DNA of 64,000 nucleotides from Streptomyces sp. NBC_00102 (GTDB taxonomy: Bacteria > Actinomycetota > Actinomycetes > Streptomycetales > Streptomycetaceae), in assembly GCF_026343115.1 (NCBI RefSeq), contig NZ_JAPEMC010000001.1, forward strand, positions 3,782,001-3,846,000, given 5' to 3'. A program made the translations under genes and the position numbers. The notes beneath the pieces are model-generated. The model was not told the origin of the DNA. It did not search any database and saw nothing but the letters and a program-made list of their open reading frames with translations. The first letter of the stretch is position 1. Every line of letters begins with the position of its first letter. Shown here in pieces: positions 17,780 to 26,021 of this stretch.

Positions 17780-18778
17780 TCACACGGGAGCGGCCACGCC
17801 CGTCACCAGGCGGTCGTCGAGGATGAACGCGGGGTCGACCTGGGCGGCCAGATCGGCGCCCGTCTTGTCGTTGCCCCAGCTCTCCGCGTTCTTCAGGTGG
17901 AAGTGCACCATCTGGCGCGTGTACCGCTCCCGGTCGCGCAGCTCGTACGAGTCCTCGGCCGCGTCCTGGAGGGCCTGGAGCGCCATCCTGTTGTCGGCCT
18001 CCAGCAGCTCGAAGCGGTCCGGCCGGCCCTTCTCCATCGCCCGTACCCAGTCGGAGTGGCCGACCCCGACGAGCAGGTCCTCGCCGACCTCGGAGCGCAG
18101 GAAGTCCAGGTCATCCGGGCCCTGCACCTTGTTGCCGACCACCCGGAGCGTCACGCCGAAGTCCCGCGCGTACTCCTTGTACTGGCGGTAGACCGATACG
18201 CCCTTGCGGGTCGGCTCGGCGATCAGGAACGTCATGTCGAACCGGGTGAACATCCCCGAGGCGAATGAGTCGGATCCGGCGGTCATGTCGACCACGACGT
18301 ACTCGTCCGGGCCGTCGACCATGTGGTTGAGGCAGAGCTCCACCGCGCCCACCTTGGAGTGGTAGCAGGCCACCCCGAGATCCGCCTCGGCGAACGTGCC
18401 CGTGGCCATCAGCCGGATGTCGCCGTCGTCGAGCCGGACGGTACGCGCGCAGGCGTCGTAGACGGGGTTGTCCTCGCGGACGCGCAGCAGGCGCGAGCCC
18501 TCGCCGGGCGGGGTCGTCTTGATCATCGTCTCGGCGGAGGCGATGCGCGGGTTGCTTCCCCGCAAGTACTCCTTGATCAGTGGCATCTCGGCACCCATCG
18601 AGGGAAGCGCGGCCGCCTCCCGCTCGTCGAGGCCGAGTGCGGCTCCCAGGTGCTGGTTGATGTCGGCGTCCACGGCGATGACATGGGCTTCGTTGGCGGC
18701 GAGGTGGCGGATGAAGAGAGAGGACAGCGTGGTCTTGCCGCTGCCGCCCTTCCCTACGAAAGCGATCTTCATGTTCAC
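17780..18778 (-). CDS. CooC/MinD-type P-loop ATPase
   Basis: About 332 residues; either GTG 18778 or ATG 18772 could be the start, five versus three codons before the P-loop strand. The deviant Walker A is KIAFVGKGGSGKTTLS (residues about 4-19), followed by VIAVDADINQHLGAALG, typical of CooC-like ATPases. A Walker-B-like strand is YVVVDMTAGSDSFASGM. Such proteins act as ATP-driven metallochaperones or positioning factors. No partner metalloenzyme is encoded nearby, so the role is open. The gene is divergent from the Fic-like gene with only about 96 bp between starts, suggesting a shared control region. Confidence 0.85.
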   Translation of the reverse strand: MNMKIAFVGKGGSGKTTLSSLFIRHLAANEAHVIAVDADINQHLGAALGLDEREAAALPSMGAEMPLIKEYLRGSNPRIASAETMIKTTPPGEGSRLLRVREDNPVYDACARTVRLDDGDIRLMATGTFAEADLGVACYHSKVGAVELCLNHMVDGPDEYVVVDMTAGSDSFASGMFTRFDMTFLIAEPTRKGVSVYRQYKEYARDFGVTLRVVGNKVQGPDDLDFLRSEVGEDLLVGVGHSDWVRAMEKGRPDRFELLEADNRMALQALQDAAEDSYELRDRERYTRQMVHFHLKNAESWGNDKTGADLAAQVDPAFILDDRLVTGVAAPV

Positions 18779-18874
18779 CTAGGGTAGTCGCATCATCGCG
18801 GAAAGTCGTCGTGCTTCGTGAAGAACAACACGTGGGGGTGGCGAGGGTGTATGGGGCGCGTAGCCTCCCTACTT

Positions 18875-19699
18875 ATGAGTACGACTGCCTCGGACCCGCT
18901 CGCCGCTCTCGCCGCCCTGCCGGGGGTCCCCGACTCCGTGGACTCGGTCCGCAAGGCCGTGGACCGGGTCTACGGCCACCGCGTGATGCGCCGCCGCAGC
19001 AATGAGGTGACCTCGGAGGCCGCGCTGCGCGGGGCGCGTGGTTCGGCGGCGCTGTCGGGCGCCGACTGGAACCTCGAGGAGGTGCGCCGCCGAACCGACT
19101 TCAGTGGCGACCTCGAGGCTCGGACGGTCGGCGCGGCGCTGCGCCTCACCGCCGAAGCCGGTCAACTCCTCTCCATCTGGCGGCAGTCACCCCTGCGGGT
19201 ACTGGCCAGGCTCCACCTGGTGGCGGCCGGAGGGGCGACCCCCGACGACGCGGTGGGGCGACCCCGGCTGGCCGGGGAACCGGTGGACGAACCCCTGATG
19301 GAGGCGCCTCTGCCGGACGCCGACGAGGTGGCCGGGCGACTCGAAGGGCTGTCGCGGCTCATCATCGACGGGAGCTCGGCGCCGGCGCTGGTGACGTCCG
19401 CCATCGTGCACGGCGAACTCCTCGCGCTTCGTCCCTTCGGTTCGCACAACGGGCTGGTGGCCCGGAGTGCCGAGCGCATCGTGCTGATCGGCAGCGGTCT
19501 GGACCCGAAGTCCATCTGCCCGGCCGAGGTCGGTCACGCGGAGCAGGGGCGCGCCGCGTACGTGGCGGCGTTCGAGGGGTACGTGTCGGGCACGCCCGAG
19601 GGGATGGCGGCCTGGATCGCGCACTGCGGGCGTGCGGTGGAACTGGGTGTCAGGGAGTCGACCGCGGTCTGCGAGGCACTGCAGCGCGGAGCCGCCTGA
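18875..19699 (+). CDS. Fic-like protein with degenerate active-site loop
   Basis: 274 residues from ATG 18875 (MSTTASDPLAALAALPG). The centre shows an alpha-helical Fic arrangement: WNLEEVRRRTDF, then a long helix ending in LARLHLVAAGG, a helix with TSAIVHGELLALRPF, and the loop GSHNGLVARSAERI. In active Fic enzymes the loop reads H-P-F-x-(D/E)-G-N-G-R-x-x-R. Here the His is Arg, and the Gly-Asn-Gly-Arg becomes His-Asn-Gly-Leu, although the final Arg is kept. AMP transfer is therefore unlikely. Such proteins are often annotated as oxidoreductase or hypothetical in Streptomyces. The fold assignment is my inference. Confidence 0.7.
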   Translation: MSTTASDPLAALAALPGVPDSVDSVRKAVDRVYGHRVMRRRSNEVTSEAALRGARGSAALSGADWNLEEVRRRTDFSGDLEARTVGAALRLTAEAGQLLSIWRQSPLRVLARLHLVAAGGATPDDAVGRPRLAGEPVDEPLMEAPLPDADEVAGRLEGLSRLIIDGSSAPALVTSAIVHGELLALRPFGSHNGLVARSAERIVLIGSGLDPKSICPAEVGHAEQGRAAYVAAFEGYVSGTPEGMAAWIAHCGRAVELGVRESTAVCEALQRGAA

Positions 19700-19829
19700 C
19701 CGTTTCCGGGCAGAAGTGCCCTCCGCCTCGGTGCGGGTGCCGACGGGGAGTCCGGGCGACTCGCGCGTCCCGGGCTGCGCAAGGGCCCGTCCGGTCGGTC
19801 CGTGGCCGGGAATCGCGGGGCGAAGAGTT

Positions 19830-19857
19830 GCGGCGGTACCGGAACCGGTACCGCCGC
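19830..19857. terminator. Perfect palindromic hairpin after the Fic-like gene
   Basis: A 13-bp arm GCGGCGGTACCGG, two-base centre AA and its exact complement. It lies 130 bp past the Fic-like stop and immediately before the proposed structured RNA. It may end the upstream transcript or be part of the RNA gene promoter region. Confidence 0.6.
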
Positions 19858-19859
19858 TG

Positions 19860-20103
19860 GCACGTCCGCCGGGTTACCAAGCGTCCTCGATCTTTGCCCA
19901 TCAGGTCGGGTTCTTTGCCCGTGGCCTGGTGCGGCTGGCCCGTAATCGACGGGTCGACGTCGCGTGGGTGCCCGACTTTCATGCGCGGTCCGTGGGGCCT
20001 TGCTGCGTGAAAGGTCATCCTCTCGGATGTCCTCGGTCTCGCGGGCCGTTGACTCCTTTGTACTCCTGGAGCGGGGTAAGCGGTACCCCGGGCTCCACTT
20101 CTT
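19860..20103 (+). ncRNA. Candidate 6S RNA (ends approximate)
   Basis: The gap between the convergent Fic-like and HAD-IB genes has no convincing protein gene but folds well as plus-strand RNA. CACG-CCGC (about 19863-19871) pairs with GCGG-CGTG (about 19984-19994), and CGGGT pairs with GCCCG inside it. The terminal arm CATCAGGTCGGG pairs with CCC-GT-GGCCTGGTG using two G-U pairs that only exist on this strand. The 3' side of the central loop can form CCCGT-AATCG-ACGGG. A closing stem, central bubble and terminal arm are the 6S RNA architecture. A terminator at 20068-20096 follows. I recall that the 6S RNA of S. coelicolor (scr3559) lies in the equivalent gap. 6S RNA sequesters RNA polymerase holoenzyme. 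Length and exact ends are uncertain. Confidence 0.55.
20068..20096 (+). terminator. Terminator at the end of the candidate 6S RNA
   Basis: GGAGC-GGGGTA, loop AGCGG, TACCCC-(GG)-GCTCC, followed by the T-rich stretch ACTTCTTTACTTTC. The stem plus pyrimidine-rich tail on the plus strand supports a plus-strand transcript ending near 20103. Confidence 0.65.
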
Positions 20104-20141
20104 TACTTTCGCCTTCAATCACCCGCGGACCGGCGGGCGGA

Positions 20142-20174
20142 ACCCATGCCCGCACTCCGCGCGCGGGCATGGGT
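20142..20174 (-). terminator. Terminator of the HAD-IB gene
   Basis: ACCCATGCCCGC and its exact complement flank a 9-base loop. The stem touches the stop codon of the minus-strand HAD-IB gene. Confidence 0.7.
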
Positions 20175-21016
20175 CAGGCGGATGCGGTGGCTGCCGCGCG
20201 GCGGCGCGTGGCGTACCAGACGAGCCCAGCGGTGGCGGCGGCCGCGCCCACGGCTGCCGCGGCCACGAGTGCCGGACGCGGCGGCAGGGAGAAGGAGGGC
20301 AGGCGCTGCTTGAGCCGGACCGGACGGTTGAAAACGAGGATCGGCCACTGCCTGGCGGCGGCCTCGCGCCGCAGGGCCCGGTCCGGATTCACGGCATGCG
20401 GGTGGCCGACCGACTCGAGCATGGGGACGTCAGTGGCGGAGTCGCTGTAGGCGTAGCAACGCGAGAGGTCGTACCCCTCGGACGCGGCCAGCTCCCTGAC
20501 GGCTTCTGCCTTGGTCGGGCCGTAGGCGTAGTACTCGACCTCTCCCGTGTAGCAGCCGTCGTCGCCGACGACCATCCGGGTCGCCACGACCCGGTCGGCG
20601 CCGAGCAGTTCGCCGATGGGTTCCACCACCTCGGCGCCCGACGTGGAGACGATCACCACGTCACGGCCGGCGGCGTGGTGCTCCTCGATGAGGGTGGCCG
20701 CCTCGTCGTAGATGATCGGGTCGATCAGGTCGTGCAGGGTCTCGGCGACGATCTCCTTGACCTGCGCCACGTTCCACCCCTTGCAGAGCGCGGAGAGATA
20801 TTCACGCATCCCCTCCATCTGATCGTGATCCGCGCCCCCGGCCAGGAACACGAACTGTGTGTACGCCGTGCGCAGCACCGCGCGGCGGTTGATCAGGCCG
20901 CCTTGGTAGAAGGACTTGCTGAAGGCCAGCGTCGAAGACTTCGCAATGACCGTCTTGTCCAGGTCGAAGAAGGCGGCGGTGCGCGGCGAGAAGCGGTTTT
21001 CCACAAGGCAGAGCAT
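20174..21016 (-). CDS. HAD-IB family phosphatase with C-terminal membrane anchor
   Basis: 280 residues. HAD motifs: I, FFDLDKTVIAKSS (residues about 16-28); II, VVIVSTSGAEVV; III/IV, GPTKAEAV and YAYSDSATDVPMLE. This is the HAD-IB (SerB/CicA-like) subfamily, which dephosphorylates small molecules such as phosphoserine or lysophospholipids. The extreme C-terminus (PALVAAAAVGAAAATAGLVWYATRRRAA) is a transmembrane helix with a positive tail, placing the enzyme at the membrane. The syntenic S. coelicolor gene has been annotated as associated with morphological differentiation. It is divergent from ssd, with a long, complex intergenic region of about 500 bp. Confidence 0.88.
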   Translation of the reverse strand: MLCLVENRFSPRTAAFFDLDKTVIAKSSTLAFSKSFYQGGLINRRAVLRTAYTQFVFLAGGADHDQMEGMREYLSALCKGWNVAQVKEIVAETLHDLIDPIIYDEAATLIEEHHAAGRDVVIVSTSGAEVVEPIGELLGADRVVATRMVVGDDGCYTGEVEYYAYGPTKAEAVRELAASEGYDLSRCYAYSDSATDVPMLESVGHPHAVNPDRALRREAAARQWPILVFNRPVRLKQRLPSFSLPPRPALVAAAAVGAAAATAGLVWYATRRRAAATASA

Positions 21017-21120
21017 AGGGGGCCTCCATTCGGCGCAAACTCGGGCGCGTGGGTTTGCCTGGCAAGGTGCTCGGGTACACCATGGAAGTCACGGATCGTT
21101 CGCGACCGTGCTAACCCGGT

Positions 21121-21188
21121 CCGACTCCTCCCCCCCCCCGAGTCGGCCGTGGGGACGACCCCCGCTCTCCCCCCCGGCGGGGGTCGTC
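21121..21188. other. Two adjacent strong inverted repeats upstream of the HAD-IB gene and ssd
   Basis: CCGACTC-C/T-rich loop-GAGTCGG (21121-21147), then GACGACCCCCGC-11-base loop-GCGGGGGTCGTC (21154-21188), followed by a TTTTT tract near 21206. This looks like a terminator, yet no annotated gene ends here. Both neighbours start outward from this gap. Confidence 0.55.
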
Positions 21189-21341
21189 GCATGTCCGGGT
21201 GGGTTTTTCCCCGGAATCGCACGTTTTCCCCTCTGTGCTGCTCCGGCGGTCCTGGTTCCCGGGTGTCTGTGCACAGCGTTGCACGTAACTGTGCGTAGCG
21301 AAAGGGTTGCGCTTCGAATGTCCCCGATTCGAGTGGCCGAG

Positions 21342-21388
21342 TTATTCACAACGTGAGAGTTGTCCACAGTTCTCCACCAAGATCCACA
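21342..21388 (+). promoter_or_regulatory. Cluster of DnaA-box-like sequences
   Basis: TTATTCACA (21342), TTGTCCACA (21360, identical to the Streptomyces consensus), TTCTCCACC (21370) and AGATCCACA (21380), all on one strand within 47 bp. The surroundings are relatively AT-rich. The cluster lies about 125 bp upstream of ssd. It is too small for oriC and no replication genes are near. It may be a DnaA titration or transcriptional control site. Confidence 0.5.
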
Positions 21389-21513
21389 TCTTTTTCCGGG
21401 AGATCGCATGGTGATTCCACCCGTGAAGTCCGCGGGTTCCGGAATCACCTGTACCGGAATGTTCCGGGGCCTGCGTGAACGGCCTCGAGCAGCTGTGAGA
21501 AGGGGTGGAGATC

Positions 21514-22635
21514 GTGAACCGATCCCATGCGCGACAAGGATTCCCGATCGCCGAAGAGCGCTGCGGCGTACCGCTGGTCGTGACCGAGGACGTCGAACTG
21601 CTCGACGATCTGCTGCGCCTCTGCGCGGCGGCGGGTGCGGAACCGGAGGTCCACCACGGCGTACCGGAGGACCGTGAGGTGTGGCTCCGGGCCCCGCTGG
21701 TCCTGGTGGGCGACGACGCGGTGCGGCGGTGCCGCGGGCTCCCCCGGCGTCGCGGGGTGATGCTCGTCGGGCGGGACCAGGACTCGCCGGACGTGTGGCG
21801 CCAGGCCGTCGAGATCGGCGCCGAGCACGTGCTGAGGCTGCCCGACGCCGAGGGCTGGCTCATCGAGCAGCTCGCCAATGCGACGGAGGGGGCGGGACAT
21901 CCCGCGCTCACGGTCGCGGTGGTGGGCGGCAGGGGTGGGGCCGGCGCGTCGACGCTCGCTTGCGCGCTCGCCGTGACCGCCGCCCGGGAGGGTCTGCGGT
22001 CCACGCTGATCGACGGTGATCCGCTGGGAGGCGGCATCGACGTCCTGCTCGGTGGAGAGCGCGCGGAGGGCCGGAGATGGCCCGATTTCGCCCACACCAG
22101 GGGTCGGCTCGGGAGTGGTGTCCTGGAGGACTCCCTGCCCGCCCTGCACGGGCTGCGGGTGCTCAGCCGTGGGCGTGAGTGCGGCGGTGTCGTGCCTCCC
22201 CCGGCGGTACGGTCGGTGCTCGCGGCCGCCCGGCGGCTGGGCGGCGTGGTGGTCGTGGACCTGCCTCGCCAGGTGGACGAGGGGGTCGCGGAAGCGCTCT
22301 CCCAGTCCGATCTCGGGCTGCTGGTGGTGCCGGGGGAACTGCGCGCCGTGGCAGCCGCGAAGTGTGTGGCGTCGGCGGTCGGGACGGCCCTCGCCGATCT
22401 GCGGGTGGTGGCCCGGGCGCCGTTCGCCCCCGGCCTGGACGGTCCCTGGGTGGCCCGCGCGCTTGCCCTGCCGCTTCTGGGGGAACTCCCGGTGGAACCG
22501 GGGGTGTCGGCGCATCAGGACGGTGTCCTTCCGCCGGGTGCCGGACCGCGTGGACCTCTCGCCCGATTCTGTGCCGCTTTCTGGGAGAAGGCGTACGTAG
22601 GCGGACTTCCCGTTCCGGTGGGAGGGGCGTCGTGA
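21514..22635 (+). CDS. ssd: Septum site-determining protein Ssd / CpaE-like
   Basis: 373 residues from GTG 21514, five bases after GGTGGAG; GTG 21505 is an alternative. The N-terminal 125 residues resemble a receiver-like domain without the phospho-acceptor pocket. A MinD-type ATPase domain follows, with an altered P-loop GGRGGAGASTLACALA where the Walker lysine is replaced. The strand VVVVDLPRQVDEG acts as Walker B. Ssd proteins in actinobacteria influence septum placement, and CpaE relatives position Tad pilus machinery. It is the first gene of the tad operon and its stop overlaps tadA (GTGA). Confidence 0.88.
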   Translation: MNRSHARQGFPIAEERCGVPLVVTEDVELLDDLLRLCAAAGAEPEVHHGVPEDREVWLRAPLVLVGDDAVRRCRGLPRRRGVMLVGRDQDSPDVWRQAVEIGAEHVLRLPDAEGWLIEQLANATEGAGHPALTVAVVGGRGGAGASTLACALAVTAAREGLRSTLIDGDPLGGGIDVLLGGERAEGRRWPDFAHTRGRLGSGVLEDSLPALHGLRVLSRGRECGGVVPPPAVRSVLAAARRLGGVVVVDLPRQVDEGVAEALSQSDLGLLVVPGELRAVAAAKCVASAVGTALADLRVVARAPFAPGLDGPWVARALALPLLGELPVEPGVSAHQDGVLPPGAGPRGPLARFCAAFWEKAYVGGLPVPVGGAS

Positions 22636-23780
22636 CCGAGGCGCTGCTGGACGCCGTGCGGCAGCGGCTGGCGCTCAGCGGGACGGTGCCGACACCGGCG
22701 GGCGTGGCCGCCGCGGTGCGGGCGCAGGGCGGGCTGCTGGGGGACCAGGAAATCCTGGGGGTGGCGGCCGAGTTGCGCGGTGAGCTGGTCGGCACGGGGG
22801 TGCTGGAGCCGTTGCTCGCCGACGCGGCGGTGACCGATGTCCTGGTCTCGGCGCCGGACCGGGTGTGGGTGGACCGGGGCGGCGGTCTGGAGCTGACCGG
22901 TGTCACCTTCCCCGACTCCGCGGCCGTGCGGAGGCTCGCGCAGCGTCTCGCGGCGGTGGCCGGCCGACGACTGGACGACGCCCGGCCCTGGGTGGACGCG
23001 CGGCTGCCGGACGGGACGCGGATGCACGCGGTACTGCCTCCGGTGTCCGTCGGGTCGACCTGTCTCTCCCTGCGTGTCGTCCGTCCCCGGGCTTTCACCC
23101 TGGAGGAGCTCGTCAGGGAGGGGACGTTGCCGCCGGGCGGCGAACGGCTGCTGCGGAGCCTGGTGCGCGCCCGGGTCTCCTACCTCATCAGCGGGGGCAC
23201 CGGGGCGGGGAAGACCACCCTGCTGTCGAGCCTGCTGGGTGAGGTCGGAGCGCACGAACGGATCGTGCTGGCCGAGGACTCGGCCGAACTGCGTCCGGAC
23301 CACCCGCACGTGGTGCGGCTGGAGTCCCGGCCCGCCAACCAGGAGGGGGCGGGGCTGGTGACCCTTCGGGACCTGGTCCGCCAGGCCCTGCGCATGCGCC
23401 CGGACCGACTGGTCGTCGGCGAGGTGCGCGGGCCTGAAGTGTCGGATCTGCTGGCCGCGTTGAACACCGGGCACGAGGGCGGGTGCGGGACGGTGCACGC
23501 CAATGCGGCATCGCACGTACCCGCTCGCCTGGAGGCGCTGGGTACGGCCGCGGGGCTCGACCGGCCCGCGCTGCACAGCCAGTTGGCCGCTGCGCTCTCC
23601 GTGGTGATCCACCTGGTGCGCGATCGGACGGGACGCCGGCGACTTGCCGAGGTCCATGTGCTGGAACGCGACTCCGACGGGCTGGTGTTCACCGTGCCGG
23701 CGCTGACGGGCGCGGCGGACGGCTTCGTACGGGCCCCGGGCTGGCAGAGGCTGGCGGCGCTCGTCGGGGGTGCCTGGTGA
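22632..23780 (+). CDS. tadA: Tad secretion ATPase TadA/CpaF
   Basis: 382 residues from GTG 22632, overlapping the ssd stop. The CpaF-type N-domain has VLVSAPDRVWVDRGGGLE. The type II/IV secretion ATPase core holds Walker A SGGTGAGKTTLLS (about residues 188-200), an Asp box LAEDSAEL, Walker B RPDRLVVGEVRG, and the His box GTVHAN. It would power assembly of Flp/Tad pilin fibres. The next gene also overlaps by 4 bp, indicating a tightly coupled operon. Confidence 0.93.
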   Translation: MTEALLDAVRQRLALSGTVPTPAGVAAAVRAQGGLLGDQEILGVAAELRGELVGTGVLEPLLADAAVTDVLVSAPDRVWVDRGGGLELTGVTFPDSAAVRRLAQRLAAVAGRRLDDARPWVDARLPDGTRMHAVLPPVSVGSTCLSLRVVRPRAFTLEELVREGTLPPGGERLLRSLVRARVSYLISGGTGAGKTTLLSSLLGEVGAHERIVLAEDSAELRPDHPHVVRLESRPANQEGAGLVTLRDLVRQALRMRPDRLVVGEVRGPEVSDLLAALNTGHEGGCGTVHANAASHVPARLEALGTAAGLDRPALHSQLAAALSVVIHLVRDRTGRRRLAEVHVLERDSDGLVFTVPALTGAADGFVRAPGWQRLAALVGGAW

Positions 23781-24679
23781 CCGGAGTGACGCCCGCGTTC
23801 ACGACGTGGGGAGCGACGGCCTGTGCCGCCCTCACGGTTCTGCTGGTCGTACGCCGCGCTTCCGGCGGGACGGCGCGGGAAAGGTGCGCGGAAGTGGTGC
23901 GGGGTGCCTCGGCCGCGCGCGGCGGGGGCGTGTACCTGACGGGGACGGTGGCGCGGAATGCGTCGGTGGTGCGCGCGCGGGCGGGTGAGCTGCTGATACG
24001 CCGTCGTGAATGGGCCTGTGCTCCGGTCGCCGTGGCACTCGCGGTCCTCGGGGAGTCGTGGCTGCCGTTGATCGCGGGCGCGGCGGCGGTGCCGCTGGTG
24101 CGTCGGTGGCTGCGGGGACGGGCCGGACGGGCCGCGTACGAGCGGTCGGACGAGGCGGTCGTGGCGCTCTGCGGGGCGGTCGTCGGTGAACTGCGCGCCG
24201 GCCGCGAACCGGGACAGGCGTTGATCCGTGCGGTACGGGAGACGCGCGGGCTGGGTCCCGCCGAGTCGGCGGTGCTCGCCGCGGCGAGGTTCGGCGGTGA
24301 TGTGCCTGCCGCGCTGCACCGCGCGTCCCTCCCCCCGGGGCCGGCGTCGCTGGCCGGCGTCGCGGCGTGCTGGCGGGTGTCGGTGGACGGCGGCGCCGGA
24401 CTCGCGGCGGGGCTGGACCGGCTGGAGGGAGCCTTGCGGGCGGAGCGGCGACGCAGGGAGGAGCTGCGGGCCCGGCTCGCCGGGGCCTGGTCGACGGTGG
24501 TGGTGCTGGCGCTGCTGCCGCTGGCAGGGCTGGGCATGGGTGCCGCGCTCGGGGCCGAGCCCCTGCGCGTGCTGCTGCACACCCCGGCTGGGCTGTTCTG
24601 CCTGGCGGCGGGGCTGGTGCTGGAGGCGGTCGGGCTCGGCTGGGCGGGCTGGATCGTGCGTGCGGGGGACGAGGGGTGA
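23777..24679 (+). CDS. tadB: TadB-like type II secretion F-domain protein
   Basis: 300 residues from GTG 23777 (GTGA overlap). Hydrophobic helices lie near residues 10-25, about 85-110, and in the C-terminal pair (VVVLALLPLAGLGMGAALG and LLHTPAGLFCLAAGLVLEAVGLGW). Between them lies the cytoplasmic T2SF domain with VVALCGAVVGELRAGREPGQAL and CWRVSVDGGAGLAAGLDRL. It is the inner-membrane platform of the Tad apparatus, partnering TadA and TadC. Confidence 0.9.
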   Translation: MTGVTPAFTTWGATACAALTVLLVVRRASGGTARERCAEVVRGASAARGGGVYLTGTVARNASVVRARAGELLIRRREWACAPVAVALAVLGESWLPLIAGAAAVPLVRRWLRGRAGRAAYERSDEAVVALCGAVVGELRAGREPGQALIRAVRETRGLGPAESAVLAAARFGGDVPAALHRASLPPGPASLAGVAACWRVSVDGGAGLAAGLDRLEGALRAERRRREELRARLAGAWSTVVVLALLPLAGLGMGAALGAEPLRVLLHTPAGLFCLAAGLVLEAVGLGWAGWIVRAGDEG

Positions 24680-25533
24680 ACGCCGTGCCCGGAGAAGTTG
24701 TCCACAGGCTGGGGATCTGCGTCCCCGCGGGCGCTGCGCTCTTGTGCCTGGTGGTGTCGGTGACCGGAAGCCGTCGGGAAAGGACCCGGCGCAGGCGATG
24801 CGAGGGGCTCCTCGGAAGGACGGGCAGCGCTACGGACCCGTTCCGCGGGAAGCGGGCGCGGCGGGTGCCGTCCCGTTCGGCCCCGGCGGTCCGTGACGCT
24901 GTGACGCGGTGGGGAGAGCCGCTCGGTGCGGGTCTGGCCGCGTGGATTCTCGTCGGCGGAGTCATGGGGGCCTTGGCCGGTGTGGGGGCGGCCGCTGCGG
25001 TGCGGCGCCTCCGTCCGACCGGACGGACCCGGCGAGCGGCCGGTTCCGCGGGGCCGGACGTTGACGTGGCGTCGGCGGCGGACGAGGCGTCGGCGGCCCG
25101 GCAACTCCCGCTGGCGGCCGATCTGCTGGCCGCGTGCATCTCCGCCGGTGCCGGTCCCCGGCAGGCCGCCGAAGCCGTGGGGGAGTCGCTCCGGGGACCC
25201 CTCGGTGAGCGACTGGTCCGTGCCGCCGTCGAGATCCGTCTGGGCGGAGATCCCAGCCGTGCGTGGGGCCTTCTCGGGGAGATCCCGGGGGCGGGTCCGC
25301 TGGCCCGGTGTCTGGACCGTGCAGGTGAGACCGGGGCTCCGGCGGCGGAGCCGGTCGCCCGGCTGGCGGACGCCATACGTTCCGCGCGCGCCGATGCCGC
25401 CGTGGCGAGGGCCCAGCGCGCGGGCGTGCTGATCACGGCCCCCGTGGGTCTCTGCTTTCTCCCGGCCTTCCTGGCGGTCGGGGTCGCCCCGGTGATCGTC
25501 GGCCTGGCGGGAGGAATCCTGCACGCCGGCTGA
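24676..25533 (+). CDS. tadC: TadC-like type II secretion F-domain protein
   Basis: 285 residues from GTG 24676 (GTGA overlap with tadB). There is an N-terminal helix, a second hydrophobic helix at about 95-115, a T2SF domain (LPLAADLLAACISAGAGPRQAAEAVG), and two C-terminal helices ending ILHAG. It is the second platform protein of the Tad system. A perfect DnaA-box-like TTGTCCACA occurs within its first codons (24698-24706), probably by chance. Confidence 0.88.
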   Translation: MNAVPGEVVHRLGICVPAGAALLCLVVSVTGSRRERTRRRRCEGLLGRTGSATDPFRGKRARRVPSRSAPAVRDAVTRWGEPLGAGLAAWILVGGVMGALAGVGAAAAVRRLRPTGRTRRAAGSAGPDVDVASAADEASAARQLPLAADLLAACISAGAGPRQAAEAVGESLRGPLGERLVRAAVEIRLGGDPSRAWGLLGEIPGAGPLARCLDRAGETGAPAAEPVARLADAIRSARADAAVARAQRAGVLITAPVGLCFLPAFLAVGVAPVIVGLAGGILHAG

Positions 25534-25622
25534 ACGGGCTGCCGAAATCCTTTTCTCACGGGCGCGCCGAAGGTGCGCCCGTCGTCCAACCATGCCCGAC
25601 GAAGGGCGGAACGAGGGCTGAA

Positions 25623-26021
25623 ATGAACATCGGGACGGGTGTCGGAGTGGACATCGAAACGAGTGGATACGTCTCCGGCGGCACGCGCGGCGGAAAGGTG
25701 GGTGGCCGACGCGGACGCCATGGCCTGGGCAGGGAGGTGCGACCGGCGCGATGCCGGCTCCCCAGGCTCCCCGCGTTCGGAACGGGCGACGGAAGGCGGG
25801 GAGCCGGAAGGCTGGGCGCCGTCGTGCGGGGAGCCGGGTGGCGGGACTGGTGGATCCGTCGGTACGGCCGGTCCGACCGCGGGATGACCACGTCCGAGTA
25901 CGCCATGGGAACGATCGCCGCCTGCGCGTTCGCCGCCGTGCTCTACAAAGTGGTCAACAGCGGAGCGGTCCGGGACGCGTTGCAGTCGCTGATCAAGGGG
26001 GCGCTCGATGGAACGTTCTGA
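25623..26021 (+). CDS. DUF4244 Flp-pilin-like protein
   Basis: 132 residues from ATG 25623. The C-terminal 45 residues, DRGMTTSEYAMGTIAACAFAAVLYKVVNSG, have the Flp prepilin layout: Gly before a hydrophobic helix with Thr-Ser-Glu-Tyr, the glutamate at +5. The DUF4244 family is defined in this gene context. The N-terminal 85 residues are Gly/Arg-rich and poorly conserved in type. A later start near the pilin segment (for example 25884) would give a short pilin of the usual 45-60 residues, so the start is uncertain. It is the probable major fibre subunit. Confidence 0.8.
   Translation: MNIGTGVGVDIETSGYVSGGTRGGKVGGRRGRHGLGREVRPARCRLPRLPAFGTGDGRRGAGRLGAVVRGAGWRDWWIRRYGRSDRGMTTSEYAMGTIAACAFAAVLYKVVNSGAVRDALQSLIKGALDGTF

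Noticed and set aside
21342..21388. A chromosomal replication origin
   Set aside because: Streptomyces oriC has many more boxes and lies next to dnaA/dnaN. Here there are only four imperfect sites and no replication genes.
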